From the NCBI RefSeq assembly GCF_019039035.1, contig NZ_JAHNZT010000018.1:62001-126000 (forward strand): DNA of 64,000 bases, written 5' to 3'. Below, in pieces: positions 46,701 to 54,360 of the stretch (position 1 is its first letter; every line of letters starts with the position of its first letter). The notes below the pieces were generated by a model. The model was not told the origin of the DNA and ran no database searches. It was given only the letters and a program-made list of their open reading frames with translations. This DNA is from Citreicoccus inhibens. GTDB taxonomy: Bacteria; Myxococcota; Myxococcia; Myxococcales; Myxococcaceae. A program made the position numbers and the translations under genes.

Positions 46701-49700
46701 CGCGGCCGGACCTCACCGCGGAGCGCTTCGTCCCGTCAGCGCTGGGCACCAAGCCAGGAGCTCGCCTCTATCGCACGGGAGACAAGGCGCGCTGGTTGGC
46801 CCACCAGAACATCGAGTTCCTCGGACGACTCGATGGACAGGTGAAGCTGCGCGGCTTCCGCATCGAACTGGGCGAGGTGGAGTCCGCCCTGCGCGCCCTG
46901 CCCCATGTCCAGGACGCGGTGGCCGTGGTGCGCGAGGACATCCCAGGTCGTCGGCAGCTCGTCGGCTACGTCATGGGTCCCGCCACCGAATGGGACACGG
47001 ACCGCGCGCGTCGAACCCTGGCTCGGCAGCTCCCCGAGTACATGGTTCCCGCCGCGCTCGTCCGGCTGGACGCACTGCCACTGCTGCCCAGCGGGAAGGT
47101 GCACCGAGGCGGCTTGCCCGCGGTCAGCGGTGACGGGCTGGCAGCGCGCGCCTTCGTTCCAGCCCGCACCGCGTTGGAGAAGGTCATCGCGGACATCTGG
47201 GCGCCGCTGCTGGGCGTCTCGGAGGTTGGCGCGAGAGACCACTTCTTCGAGCTGGGTGGACACTCGCTGCTGGCCACCCAGGTGGCATCGCGGCTGAGAG
47301 AGGCCCTCCAGACGGACTTCCCCATCCGACTCCTCTTCGAGCTGCCCAACCTCTCGGACCTCGCGGCGCGGCTCGAAACGTTGCGACAAGATGCTCCCGG
47401 CGTTCGCGCGCCCGCGCCCATCGCGGTGCCACGCGACGTCGTCGTGCCGCAGTCGTTCGCGCAGCAGCGCCTGTGGTTCATCGCGCAGATCGACCGGACG
47501 GGCCACTCGTACAACGTGCCCATCTTCACGCGGCTCAAGGGCACCCTGAATGTCCAGGCCCTGGAGCGCACCCTGCGCGAGCTGATCCGCCGACACGAAG
47601 TCCTCCGCACCACCTTCGCGGAGGTGGATGGGCAGCCCGTCCAGTGCATCGCGCCCGACCTGCCCTTCTCGCTGGTCGTGAAACCGCTCGCGGAGGATGA
47701 CCGCGACGACAACGCCATCCGAGCCCACGCGGAGCACGAAGTCCGCCAGCCGTTCGACTTGCGCCACGGCCCACTCTTCCGAGCCTCCGTGCTGCGCGTC
47801 CACGAAGACGACCACGTCGTCCTGCTCAACTTCCACCACACCATCTTCGATGGCTGGTCCATCGACGTGCTCTCGAAGGAGCTGAGCGCCGCGTACACCC
47901 ACTTCGCGAACGGAGCAGAGCCCTCGCTTCCGCCGCTGCCCATCCAGTACGCCGACTATGCGCAATGGCAGCGCTCCTGGCTCCAGGGCGACGCGCTCGA
48001 CTCCGACATTGCCTGGTGGAAGCACCAGCTCGCCGGCGCCCCTCCCATCCTGGAGCTGCCCACCGACAGGCCCAGGCCTCCGGTCCACTCCTTCCACGGC
48101 GCCAACATCCGCGTCCCGCTTCCCTCTCCCCTCCACTCCTCCCTTCTCCACCTCGCGAGGCAAGAGGGCTCCACCCTCTTCATGTCTCTCCTCGCCGGCT
48201 TCCAGCTCCTCCTCTCGCGCTACTCCGGCCAGGACGATGTCGTCGTCGGCTCGCCCATCTCCGGCCGCAATCGTCGCGAGGTCGAGGGCCTCCTCGGCTT
48301 CTTCGTCAACACCCTCGCCCTTCGCGCGCAACCGGCCCCGGACTCGTCCTTCCGCCTCTTCCTGCGCCACGTCCGCGAAGCCTGCCTCGGAGCCTTCGCA
48401 CATCAGGACATCCCCTTCGAACAGCTCGTCGATGCGCTCAAACCACCTCGCGACCTGAGCCGCACCCCGCTGTTCCAGGTCATGTTCGTCCTCCAGGGCG
48501 CGGCTTCACCGCTCTCCCTGCCGGGGCTGCCCGGAGAAGAGATCTCCTTCCAGACCGGCGTCTCTCGCTTCGACCTCATGCTCTTCATGAGAGAGACCCG
48601 AAAGGGCCTGGAGGCGTTCTGGGAGTTCAACACCGCCCTCTTCGACGAGGCCACGGTGCGCCGCATGGCGGACCACTACGTCCGCCTCCTCGAAGCCGCG
48701 ACCGCCCAGCCCGACTCGCCCCTCTCCCGCCTCACGCTCCTCTCCCAGCAGGAGCGCCACCAGCTCCTCGTCGACTGGAACGACACGCGCGTCACCTCCG
48801 CGTCACCGCACCTCATCCACCAGCTCGTGGAAGCCCAGGCCGCGCGCACGCCCGACGCCGTCGCGGTCACCCACGGCTCGGACTCCCTCACCTACGCGCA
48901 GCTCGATGCCCGCGCCAATCAGCTCGCGCACCACCTGCGCTCGCTCGGCGTCTCGCCTCTCGACACCGTCGGCCTCTGCCTGGAGCGCTCCAGCCTCGAC
49001 ATGCCCGTCGCCGTCCTCGCCTCTCTCAAGGCTGGCGCCGCCTATCTCCCGCTCGACCCCTCCTATCCCGCCGAGCGCCTCGCCTTCATGCTCGAGGACA
49101 CGTCCGCGCCGATGGTCCTCGCGCACACCCTCTTCGCCGCGTCACTCCCGTCCTCGACGCAGGCCCGCATCGTTCGTCTCGACGAGCACGCGGCGGACAT
49201 CGCCCACTGCCCCACGCATTCGCTCGCGTTGGAGCTGTCCCCCGAGACGCCCTGCTACTTCGTCTACACGTCGGGCAGCACCGGCAAGCCCAAGGGCATC
49301 GTCATGTCCCACCGCGCGGTGGGCTACATGCTCGACTGGCTCACCCCGCGCCACGTCCTGCCCACGGGCACCACGCTTCAGTTCGCCTCGCTCAACTTCG
49401 ACGTCTCGTTCCAGGAGCTGTTCGGCACCTGGCGCCTGGGGGGGCGCGTGTTGCTCGTGACGAGCACGCTGCGCCAGGACCCCGTGGAAATGCTGCGGTA
49501 CATGGTGCGCCACCAGGTGGATCGCCTGTATCTGCCCTTCGTCGCGCTCCAAGCGCTCTGCGACGCCGCCGCGCACGAGCCCGAGCTTCCACCGCTCGTC
49601 GAGGTCATCACCGCCGGGGAGCAACTCCAGGTGACGCCCGCGCTCGTCGCCTTCTTCGAGCGACTGCCCGGCTGCATCCTGGAGAATCAATACGGCCCCT

Positions 49701-51415
49701 CGGAGGCACACGCCGTCTCTACCTGGAGGGCCTCGGGTCCGCCGAGCACATGGCCCGCGCTGCCGCCCGTCGGCGTGCCCATGCCGCGCGTGCAGCTCTA
49801 CGTCTTGGATACGCGAGGGGAGCCCTGCCCCATCGGCGTCCCCGGCGAGATCTTCGTCGGCGGAGAGACCCTCGCCCACGGCTATCACGCGCGGCCCGAC
49901 CTCACCGCGGACCGGTTCATTCCCTCGCACCTGGACAGCACACCGGGAGCACGGCTCTACCGCACCGGAGACAAGGCCCGCTGGCTGGCCAACGGGAACC
50001 TCGAGTTCCTCGGGCGCCTCGATGGACAGGTGAAGCTGCGCGGCTTCCGCATCGAACTGGGTGAGGTGGAGTCCGCCCTGCGCGCAGCAGCCGGCGTGAA
50101 GGACGCCATCGTCGTCGTGCGCGAGGACACGCCCGGCGTCCGCCGCCTCGTGGGCTACCTCATCCTGTCCCCCGAGACGCCCTGGGAGCCCGAGGCCCTG
50201 CGCACATCGCTGGCGCGCAGACTCCCCGAGTACATGGTGCCCGCCGCGCTCGTCCGGCTGGACACCCTGCCGCTCATGCCCAGCGGAAAGGTGAACCGAG
50301 GCGCCCTTCCACCACCCGACGCGAGTCAGGACAGCAGCCTCCAGCGGATGGCCCCGCGCACCGCCTTGGAACTCCAGCTCGCGCGCATCTTCGAGGAAGT
50401 GCTCGGAGTCTCATCCCTCGGCGTGCGCGACAGCTTCTTCGAGCTGGGCGGCCACTCTCTCCTCGCCGTGCGGCTCTTGGCCCGCGTGCGCGAGGCGACC
50501 GGCCGCGCGCTCCCCGTCGCCACCCTCTTCCAGAACGCCAACGTGGAGTCGCTCGCCGCGGTGCTGCGTCAGGCCGCGGAGGGCCCGCGCGCGGACGGGT
50601 CTCCGCTCGTGGAGTTCCGAGGCGGCAAGCAACAGCGCCCCTTCTTCTGCGTCCATGCCGTCGGGGGCAATGTCCTCAGCTACATCGAGCTGGCCCGAGC
50701 CCTGGGAGACACGCAGCCCTTCTACGGACTCCAGGCGCGCGGACTGGAGGGCGACGTACCGCCCTGCCAGAGCATCCCGGAGATGGCCACCCTCTATCTC
50801 GCCGCGATACGCGCCGTGCAGCCCCAGGGGCCGTATCTGCTCGGCGGCTGGTCGCTCGGAGGCTCCATCGCGCTGGAGATGGCGCAGCAACTCCGTGAGC
50901 AAGGTGAAGAGGTCGAGCTGCTCGTCCTCATCGACACCTACGCGCGGCTCATCCCCAAGGGAGAGACACCGAACCTCCAGGTCGAGGCCACGCGAGCGAG
51001 CACGCTGTTCTACCAAGACCTCTTGCGCGCGGCCGGTCACGCGCTGCCGCTGCCCGACGCGGAGCTGGAGCAACTGGAGCCCTCGCGCCGACTCCAGCTC
51101 CTCGAGGAAGCCAGCCGAGCCACCGCCGGGCAGCCGCTCCAGGCCCTGCGAGACGTCTTCCAGACCCACCTGCTGCTGGGCTGGACGTACGAGCCACGCG
51201 CATATCAGGGACGCGTCCTGCTCCTCGAAGCGAGTGAACCCGCCCGCACGCGAGGCTGGGAGGAGTTCATCACCGGTCCGTTGGAGATCCAGACCATCCC
51301 CGGCGACCACTACTCCATCCTGCGAGGCGCACGCGTCCAGCAACTCGCCACCGCGCTGCGCACGGCCCTGGAGAAAGCCCGAGCCCCCCGACCGGAGCAG
51401 GCCCGCTCGGCCTGA
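37790..51415 (+). CDS. Four-module NRPS: (C-A-PCP)x4-TE
   Basis: A 4541-residue synthetase. Approximate active-site positions: C1 HHIICDVWS 176, A1 649, PCP1 1044; C2 HHIVCDGWS 1238, A2 1713, PCP2 2093; C3 HHIIFDGWS 2288, A3 2760, PCP3 3154; C4 HHTIFDGWS 3349, A4 3824, PCP4 4218; TE Ser in GWSLG 4353, His in GDHYS 4506. Specificity positions by eye: A1 D-V-Q-F-N-A-H-A-G, A2 D-M-F-D-N-G-L-T-F (loosely the Ala type DLFNNALTYK), A3 D-V-Q-F-I-A-Q-V-A, A4 D-V-Q-Y-I-A-Q-A-V. A3 and A4 look proline-like and A1 is related. Starting with a C domain suggests an N-acylated peptide. There are no epimerase or methyltransferase domains. Modules 3 and 4 share a near-identical 1.6-kb repeat. Confidence 0.95.
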   Translation: MNEHPGSPLPRDTQSAGALAPAAPPPKPARRAPPVVPVSRQGTLPLSFAQLRLWFIDQLAPENSSYNVSYFMRLTGPLNAPALERAFVAWVQRHEALRTHFEEVDGRPEQRIAPHLDVALPVEALDATGAEDAAIALRRLAEAEVRRPFQLKQGPMFRARLIQLAPQVHALLFTVHHIICDVWSLGLMERELKALYVAALAGAEPTLPPLTVQYADYVAWQREWMRGDVLEGQLAWWKAQLAGAPASLDLPTDRPRPPVQSSRGARYRVALPATLSTDLQTLSRKEGVTSFMTLLAGFQALLARYSGQSDIVVGTPIAARGRRELEGVFGFFANTLALRVEVSGEQDFRTLLAQVRKVCLGAYAHPDVPLEQLVEALQPVRDLSRTPLFQVMFIQESGASALQLPGVAVEELEFEPGVSRFDLAVFMRETPDGIRSWWEYNTDLFDEATVARMAAHYARLLEGAVAQPSRPLASLPLLSEAERHQLLVEWNDSAVSVPPAPGAHSLFEEAVRRAPGAIAVRFEETTLTYDALNQHANRLAHLLREHGVGPDAPVALCVERSLSLPIALLAILKAGGAYCPLDPAYPPERLALMLQSSRAKLLLTQRHLEPSLPRDVAPVLLLDDDAPALAAQPGTNPAPISGPDHLAYVIFTSGSTGVPKAVAMPHRQLLNLIHWQNLRSTAPRARTLQFSALSFDVCFQELLPTLVAGGEVVLLTDDVRRDTHALLHLLRERAVERLFLPFVALQHLAEVSAEEGLLPLHLLEINTAGEQLRLTPALRRMLRALPACALDNHYGPTETHAGTAFMLRGAPESWPDLPPIGKPITNARIYLLDAYLQPVPLGVPGELYIGGKQLARGYLHRPDLTAERFLPDCHAPTPGERMYRTGDFARFLPSGDIEFLGRRDAQVKVRGYRVELHEVEAALSAVEGVQDVAVVARDEAGLGKQLFAYVVPKPGITLDTATLRSALKGRLPEYMVPAAFTTLAAFPLTPSGKLDRKALPTPVLASDEESFVAPRTPVETAVASLWAQLLHLPRVGVSDNFFERGGHSLLATQVVSRLRTRFLVDLPLRALFEHPTVEELAHHLQSLVGPQASASTLPPAPPLVAKPRTGPLPLSFAQQRLWFIHQFDTASFAYNLPLFLQLRGPLDVGALEQGFSSLIQRHEALRTTFTQVDSRPVQVLSPVVDFVLASRRIDSLDEALRLAEEEVRRPFDLRQGPLVRASLLQVEPHHHVLLITLHHIVCDGWSLDVLQRELAAFYTAFSQGQPAPVLPSLSVQYADFSRWQREWLTGTVLDSLLASWKQRLAGAPPALELPTDLPRPPVQSFRGAHLPVSLPPELSGALDALCRQHGVTPFMALLASFHALLSRYSGQDDIVVGAPIAGRTQPELEPLIGFFANTVPLRLHLPNGTTFAQLLGRAREASLAAFAHQELPFEQLVDALGLERDLSRTPLFQVMFVLQNAATATLELPGITASTLDVETGMSKFDLTLFAQPTPTGLSFLWEYNLDLFTRTTVERMADHHARLLASALARPDSRISDLPLLSEAERHQLLVEWNRNEADFPRDATLHGLVEAQVRRTPDAVAVISTEKRLTYRELDARANQLAHRLRGMGVGPEVRVGLCVERTADMVVGVLGILKAGGAYVPLDPNYPKERLAWLLQDARGPALVAHSRLLATLPEHPAPAVCLDTDPELPHQPEHAPDVEVLPENLSYLIYTSGSTGRPKGVAIAHRNAVAVIQWSLDTYDRAALQGVLASTSLNFDMSVFELFAPLSCGGSVVVARNALHLAELPAAHEVTLIDTVPSAMALLVQQGAVPPHAHIVNLGGEAIPGTLARLVYSVPTVHKLYNLYGPSEDTTFSTVSRVGVEREPDIGRPLSNTRAYLLDAQLQPVPVGVVGELYLAGEGTTRGYLLRPDLTAERYIPAPYGPPGSRMYRTGDRVKYRADGVLEYLGRADFQVKIRGFRVELGEIETALRAHDAVKDVVVVAVDEGVGKRLVGYVAPKPGHTLDAADLKTRLRQSLPEYMVPGALIVLDALPLNPNGKVDRKALPAPEAALDTREFVAPRTPLEQVVADIWAPLLGLSRLGAEDNFFDLGGHSLMATQAASRLRETLSIDFPVRLLFEARTVEALATRLEDVRHENQPARLPPLVPMKRSQRSPQSFAQQRLWFIAQIDATGHAYHVPMFSRLRGPIDDTALEKSIALIVQRHGVLRTVFTEENGQPLQHVLPAMSVALQRETLSLAEGQDVPQAIRARAERAIRQPFDLRQGPLLRAILVRVDAEDHVLLFAFHHIIFDGWSIDVLSKELSAAYTHFANGAEPSLPPLPIQYADYAQWQRSWLQGDALDSDIAWWKHQLAGAPPILELPTDRPRPPVHSFHGANIRVPLPSPLHSSLLHLARQEGSTLFMSLLAGFQLLLSRYSGQDDVVVGSPISGRNRREVEGLLGFFVNTLALRAQPAPDSSFRLFLRHVREACLGAFAHQDIPFEQLVDALKPPRDLSRTPLFQVMFVLQGAASPLSLPGAPGEEFAFQTGVSRFDLMLYVRETPRGLEAFWEFNTALFDEATVRRMADHYVRLLEAATTQPDSPLSRLTLLSQQERHQLLVDWNDARPEAPRLIHHLVEAQAARTPDAVAVTHGSDSLTYAQLDARANQLAHHLRALGVSPLDTVGLCLERSSLDMPVAVLASLKAGAAYLPLDPSYPAERLAFMLEDTSAPMVLAHTLFAASLPSSTQARIVRLDEHAADIARCPTHSLALELSAEMPCYVIYTSGSTGKPKGIVMPHRAASNMLTWQLPRSRQPTGTTLQFASLNFDVSFQELFGTWGCGGTLLLITSELRRDPPALLRHMARHQVTRLFAPFVALQALCDAATHEAELPPLTELITAGEQLQVTPALVAVFERLPECSLENQYGPSETHVATAWLAKGAPRTWPALPPVGVPITTLSVYILDASGEPSPIGVPGEVFIGGESLALGYHARPDLTAERFVPSALGTKPGARLYRTGDKARWLAHQNIEFLGRLDGQVKLRGFRIELGEVESALRALPHVQDAVAVVREDIPGRRQLVGYVMGPATEWDTDRARRTLARQLPEYMVPAALVRLDALPLLPSGKVHRGGLPAVSGDGLAARAFVPARTALEKVIADIWAPLLGVSEVGARDHFFELGGHSLLATQVASRLREALQTDFPIRLLFELPNLSDLAARLETLRQDAPGVRAPAPIAVPRDVVVPQSFAQQRLWFIAQIDRTGHSYNVPIFTRLKGTLNVQALERTLRELIRRHEVLRTTFAEVDGQPVQCIAPDLPFSLVVKPLAEDDRDDNAIRAHAEHEVRQPFDLRHGPLFRASVLRVHEDDHVVLLNFHHTIFDGWSIDVLSKELSAAYTHFANGAEPSLPPLPIQYADYAQWQRSWLQGDALDSDIAWWKHQLAGAPPILELPTDRPRPPVHSFHGANIRVPLPSPLHSSLLHLARQEGSTLFMSLLAGFQLLLSRYSGQDDVVVGSPISGRNRREVEGLLGFFVNTLALRAQPAPDSSFRLFLRHVREACLGAFAHQDIPFEQLVDALKPPRDLSRTPLFQVMFVLQGAASPLSLPGLPGEEISFQTGVSRFDLMLFMRETRKGLEAFWEFNTALFDEATVRRMADHYVRLLEAATAQPDSPLSRLTLLSQQERHQLLVDWNDTRVTSASPHLIHQLVEAQAARTPDAVAVTHGSDSLTYAQLDARANQLAHHLRSLGVSPLDTVGLCLERSSLDMPVAVLASLKAGAAYLPLDPSYPAERLAFMLEDTSAPMVLAHTLFAASLPSSTQARIVRLDEHAADIAHCPTHSLALELSPETPCYFVYTSGSTGKPKGIVMSHRAVGYMLDWLTPRHVLPTGTTLQFASLNFDVSFQELFGTWRLGGRVLLVTSTLRQDPVEMLRYMVRHQVDRLYLPFVALQALCDAAAHEPELPPLVEVITAGEQLQVTPALVAFFERLPGCILENQYGPSEAHAVSTWRASGPPSTWPALPPVGVPMPRVQLYVLDTRGEPCPIGVPGEIFVGGETLAHGYHARPDLTADRFIPSHLDSTPGARLYRTGDKARWLANGNLEFLGRLDGQVKLRGFRIELGEVESALRAAAGVKDAIVVVREDTPGVRRLVGYLILSPETPWEPEALRTSLARRLPEYMVPAALVRLDTLPLMPSGKVNRGALPPPDASQDSSLQRMAPRTALELQLARIFEEVLGVSSLGVRDSFFELGGHSLLAVRLLARVREATGRALPVATLFQNANVESLAAVLRQAAEGPRADGSPLVEFRGGKQQRPFFCVHAVGGNVLSYIELARALGDTQPFYGLQARGLEGDVPPCQSIPEMATLYLAAIRAVQPQGPYLLGGWSLGGSIALEMAQQLREQGEEVELLVLIDTYARLIPKGETPNLQVEATRASTLFYQDLLRAAGHALPLPDAELEQLEPSRRLQLLEEASRATAGQPLQALRDVFQTHLLLGWTYEPRAYQGRVLLLEASEPARTRGWEEFITGPLEIQTIPGDHYSILRGARVQQLATALRTALEKARAPRPEQARSA
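44659..46243 (+). repeat. Intragenic direct repeat, copy 1 (C3-A3)
   Basis: Nearly identical to 47842-49432. The block 44659-45342 has only a handful of mismatches against copy 2. Divergence is concentrated at 45343-45430, 45600-45630 and 46117-46171. The left part has an offset of 3183 bases (1061 codons) and the right part 3189. Confidence 0.9.
47842..49432 (+). repeat. Intragenic direct repeat, copy 2 (C4-A4)
   Basis: Partner of 44659-46243. It covers the second half of the condensation domain and the N-terminal part of the adenylation domain, ending just after the LNFDVSFQELFGTW motif, so part of the specificity pocket lies beyond the repeat. Confidence 0.9.
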
Positions 51416-51424
51416 GGCGCCACC

Positions 51425-53050
51425 ATGTCCACGGCTCCCGCGCCCACCTATCCCGCGAACAAGTGGCTCATCACCGCGTCGGTGTCCTTCGGCACGTTGA
51501 TGGCGGCCATCGACGCGTCCATCGTCAACGTGGCGCTGTCCCAGATTCGCGCCTCGGTGGGCGCCACCACGCAGGAAATCACCTGGGCCTCCACCAGCTA
51601 CTCCATCGCCACGGTGATGGTGATGCCGCTGTCGGCCTTCCTCGGGCGCATGTTTGGACAGAAGCGCTCGTACCTCACGTGCCTCGCCCTCTTTATCGGC
51701 GGCTCGTTCCTCTGCGGCCTCGCGTGGAGCCTGCCGGTGCTCATCCTCTTCCGCTTCATCCAGGGGCTGGGCGCGGGCGCGCTCCCGCCCACCGAGCAAG
51801 CCATCCTCCGGCAGACCTTCCCACCCGAGGAGCAGGCCATGGCCATGGCCATCTTCACCATGGTCATCACCGTGGGCCCGGCGGTGGGCCCCACGCTCGG
51901 CGGCTACATCGTCGACAACTTCCATTGGTCGTGGATCTTCTTCATCAACCTGCCCCTGGGCTTCATCGGGCTGTTGATGGTGGGCCGCTTCGTGGAAGAG
52001 CCCGAGGACGTGCGCCTCGCGCTGCGCACCGCCGCCGAGGAGCAGCGCCGCAACATGGACTGGTCCGGAATCATCCTCATGTGCGTGGGGATGGCCTCGC
52101 TCCAGTTCGTCTTCGAGGAGGGCCAGAGCCACGACTGGTTCGAGTCCCCTGAAATCGTCGCCGTGGCCCTGGTCGCCGCCGTGACCCTGCCCGCCTTCGT
52201 GCTGCGTGAACTCACCGCGCCGGTGCCCGCCGTCAACCTGCGCCTGTTCAAGGACCCTGTCTTCACCTCGGGCACGGTGCTCGGCGGACTGATGTTCTTC
52301 ATCCTCGTGTCGAGCATGTTCCTGCTGCCGCTCTTCATGCAGGAGCTGCTGGGCTTCACCGCGATGCAATCCGGCCTGGCGCTCATGCCACGCACGCTGG
52401 TGATGATCGTCACCATGCCCCTGGTAGGACGGCTGTACTCACGCGTCCCGCCGCAGGTGCTCATCAGCTCGGGGCTGCTCATCGCGGGCCTGGGCGTGTA
52501 CCGCTGCGCCAGCTTCACCTTGGACACCGGCGCCCTGGACATCGTCACCGCCATCTTCCTCCAGGGGCTCGGCACCAGCTTGCTCTTCGTGCCGCTCAAC
52601 ACCGTCGCGTTCGATGGCATCCCTCGACCCAAGCTCGCGGACGCCTCGGGGCTCAACACGCTCTTGCGTCAGCTCTCCAGCTCCGTGGGGTTGGCGGTGT
52701 TCGCCGCGCTCCTGGCGCGCTACACGGCGCAGGCGCACGTGGGCGTCTCCGCGCAGCTCGCCTCGGACCGCATCGAGGTCATCGAGCGCGTGGCGCAATA
52801 CAAGGCCAGCTTCATGGCCAAGGGCATGGACGCGCTCAGCGCGCACGAGGCCAGCCTGCGCCTCCTGGCGGGCTCCGCGCTGAGGCAGGCCACGGTGCTC
52901 GCCTTCGACAAGCTGTTCCTCCTGGGCGCGCTGCTGTTCCTGCTGGCCGTGCCCCTCATGCTCTTCCTTCGGACCGCGCCCAAGGTCGCCGCCAGCGTCC
53001 CGGCGCCGACCCCCGCGCCGCCGAAGGCTCACGTGGACGTGGAGATTTGA
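51425..53050 (+). CDS. EmrB/QacA-type MFS exporter (DHA2 family, 14 TM)
   Basis: A 541-residue membrane protein with about 14 hydrophobic segments. TLMAAIDASIVNVALSQI near the N-terminus, GRMFGQKR in the first loop and GPAVGPTLGGYIVDNFHWSWIF (motif C) are typical of DHA2 drug:H+ antiporters. The gene starts 10 bases after the NRPS stop and is followed 5 bases later by an EmrA-like gene. It is probably the product exporter and self-resistance pump of the cluster. Confidence 0.92.
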   Translation: MSTAPAPTYPANKWLITASVSFGTLMAAIDASIVNVALSQIRASVGATTQEITWASTSYSIATVMVMPLSAFLGRMFGQKRSYLTCLALFIGGSFLCGLAWSLPVLILFRFIQGLGAGALPPTEQAILRQTFPPEEQAMAMAIFTMVITVGPAVGPTLGGYIVDNFHWSWIFFINLPLGFIGLLMVGRFVEEPEDVRLALRTAAEEQRRNMDWSGIILMCVGMASLQFVFEEGQSHDWFESPEIVAVALVAAVTLPAFVLRELTAPVPAVNLRLFKDPVFTSGTVLGGLMFFILVSSMFLLPLFMQELLGFTAMQSGLALMPRTLVMIVTMPLVGRLYSRVPPQVLISSGLLIAGLGVYRCASFTLDTGALDIVTAIFLQGLGTSLLFVPLNTVAFDGIPRPKLADASGLNTLLRQLSSSVGLAVFAALLARYTAQAHVGVSAQLASDRIEVIERVAQYKASFMAKGMDALSAHEASLRLLAGSALRQATVLAFDKLFLLGALLFLLAVPLMLFLRTAPKVAASVPAPTPAPPKAHVDVEI

Positions 53051-53054
53051 CGCG

Positions 53055-54350
53055 ATGACCGCGAAACCCAGGCTGGTCGAGAACGAAGGCAAGGGCACGG
53101 CGGAAGGCGGGGGCGCGGCGCCCACGCGCAAGGGACGCCAGGGCGCGCTCGCCCTCGGTGTCCTCACGAGCGCCATGCTCCTGGGCCTGGGCGGCTACAA
53201 GCTGCTCACGCTCGGCCAGGAGTCCACCGACAACGCGCAGGTCGAAGCGGACGTGGTGCCGGTGCACGCCCGCGTCGCCGGACAGGTGCTGCGCGTGCGC
53301 GTGGCCGACAACAGCCACGTCTCCCAAGGCGATGTCCTGGTGGAGTTGGATCCCGCGGACCTTACGCTCGCCGAGCGACAAGCCGAGGCCGAGCTGGAGT
53401 CCGCGCGCGCCCAAGCAGACGCGGCCCAAGCCCAGGTCACCGTCGCCGAGGCCGGCGCCCGCGGAGGCCACTCCACCGCGCGCGCCCAGGTATCGGCCTC
53501 TGCCGCCGAGGTGAACCGAGCCGAGTCGCTGGTCGCCGTCGCCCGAGCCCAGCTCGCCCGCGCGGAGGCCGACGCCGGACGCGCCAGCGTGGAGCTGGAG
53601 CGCGTGGGAACCCTCAAGTCCGATGGTGCCTTGTCCCAAGCGGAGCTGGACGATGCCCACGCCGCGCAAGCCTCGGCACAGGCCGCGCTGGATGCGGCGC
53701 GCGCACAGCTCGCCTCTGCGGAGCAGGCCCGAGTCGCCGCCACCAGCCACGTGGCGGAGGCCCAGGGTCAGCTCGACCAGAGCGCCCCCGTGGACGCGAA
53801 GATCGCCGTCGCCCGCGCGAGCGCCGCGCTGACCCAGGCCCGGATGCGCTCCGCCGAGGCCACGCTCGCCCAGGCCCGGCTCCAGGTCGAGCGCACGCGC
53901 ATCCTCGCCCCAGCGGACGGCGTGGTGTCTCGGCTGGGCGCGCGCGTGGGTCAGCTCGTGTCCGCGGGACAGGCCGTGGCCCAGCTCGTCCCGACGCGCA
54001 CCTACGTCGTGGCCAACTTCAAGGAGACGCAGGTGGGCCGCATGCGCGCCGGCCAGCGCGCGGAGGTGACGGTGGATGCCTTCTCCGGCCACAAGCTGGT
54101 GGGCCGCGTGGAGAGCCTCTCGGGGGGCACCGGCGCGCGCTTCGCCCTGCTGCCCCCGGACAACGCCTCCGGGAACTTCGTGAAGGTGGTGCAGCGCGTG
54201 CCCGTGCGCATCGCGTGGGACGCGGCCCCCGAGGACCTCACCTTGCGCGCGGGCCTCTCCGTGGAGGTCACCGTGTTCACCGACAGCGCCACGCCCCCGG
54301 CCTCACCGCCACGGGAGGCGCGGGGCGTGAGCGCCACGACGCCTCCCTGA
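53055..54350 (+). CDS. EmrA/HlyD-type membrane fusion protein
   Basis: A 431-residue protein with one N-terminal hydrophobic segment (ALGVLTSAMLLGLGGYKLL). STDNAQVEADVVPVHARVAGQV is the lipoyl/barrel-sandwich half typical of EmrA. A long Ala/Glu/Gln-rich coiled coil spans about residues 110-280, then LAPADGVVSRLG completes the lipoyl domain. It should bridge the EmrB-like pump to an outer-membrane channel. No TolC-like gene is next to it. It ends 10 bases from a convergent gene. Confidence 0.92.
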   Translation: MTAKPRLVENEGKGTAEGGGAAPTRKGRQGALALGVLTSAMLLGLGGYKLLTLGQESTDNAQVEADVVPVHARVAGQVLRVRVADNSHVSQGDVLVELDPADLTLAERQAEAELESARAQADAAQAQVTVAEAGARGGHSTARAQVSASAAEVNRAESLVAVARAQLARAEADAGRASVELERVGTLKSDGALSQAELDDAHAAQASAQAALDAARAQLASAEQARVAATSHVAEAQGQLDQSAPVDAKIAVARASAALTQARMRSAEATLAQARLQVERTRILAPADGVVSRLGARVGQLVSAGQAVAQLVPTRTYVVANFKETQVGRMRAGQRAEVTVDAFSGHKLVGRVESLSGGTGARFALLPPDNASGNFVKVVQRVPVRIAWDAAPEDLTLRAGLSVEVTVFTDSATPPASPPREARGVSATTPP

Positions 54351-54360
54351 TGCAGCACCT

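Noticed and set aside
37493-48403. Very long open frames on the minus strand opposite the NRPS (up to 1181 codons)
   Set aside because: They mirror NRPS codons in GC-rich DNA, are low-complexity, and lack starts with ribosome sites or any recognisable domain.
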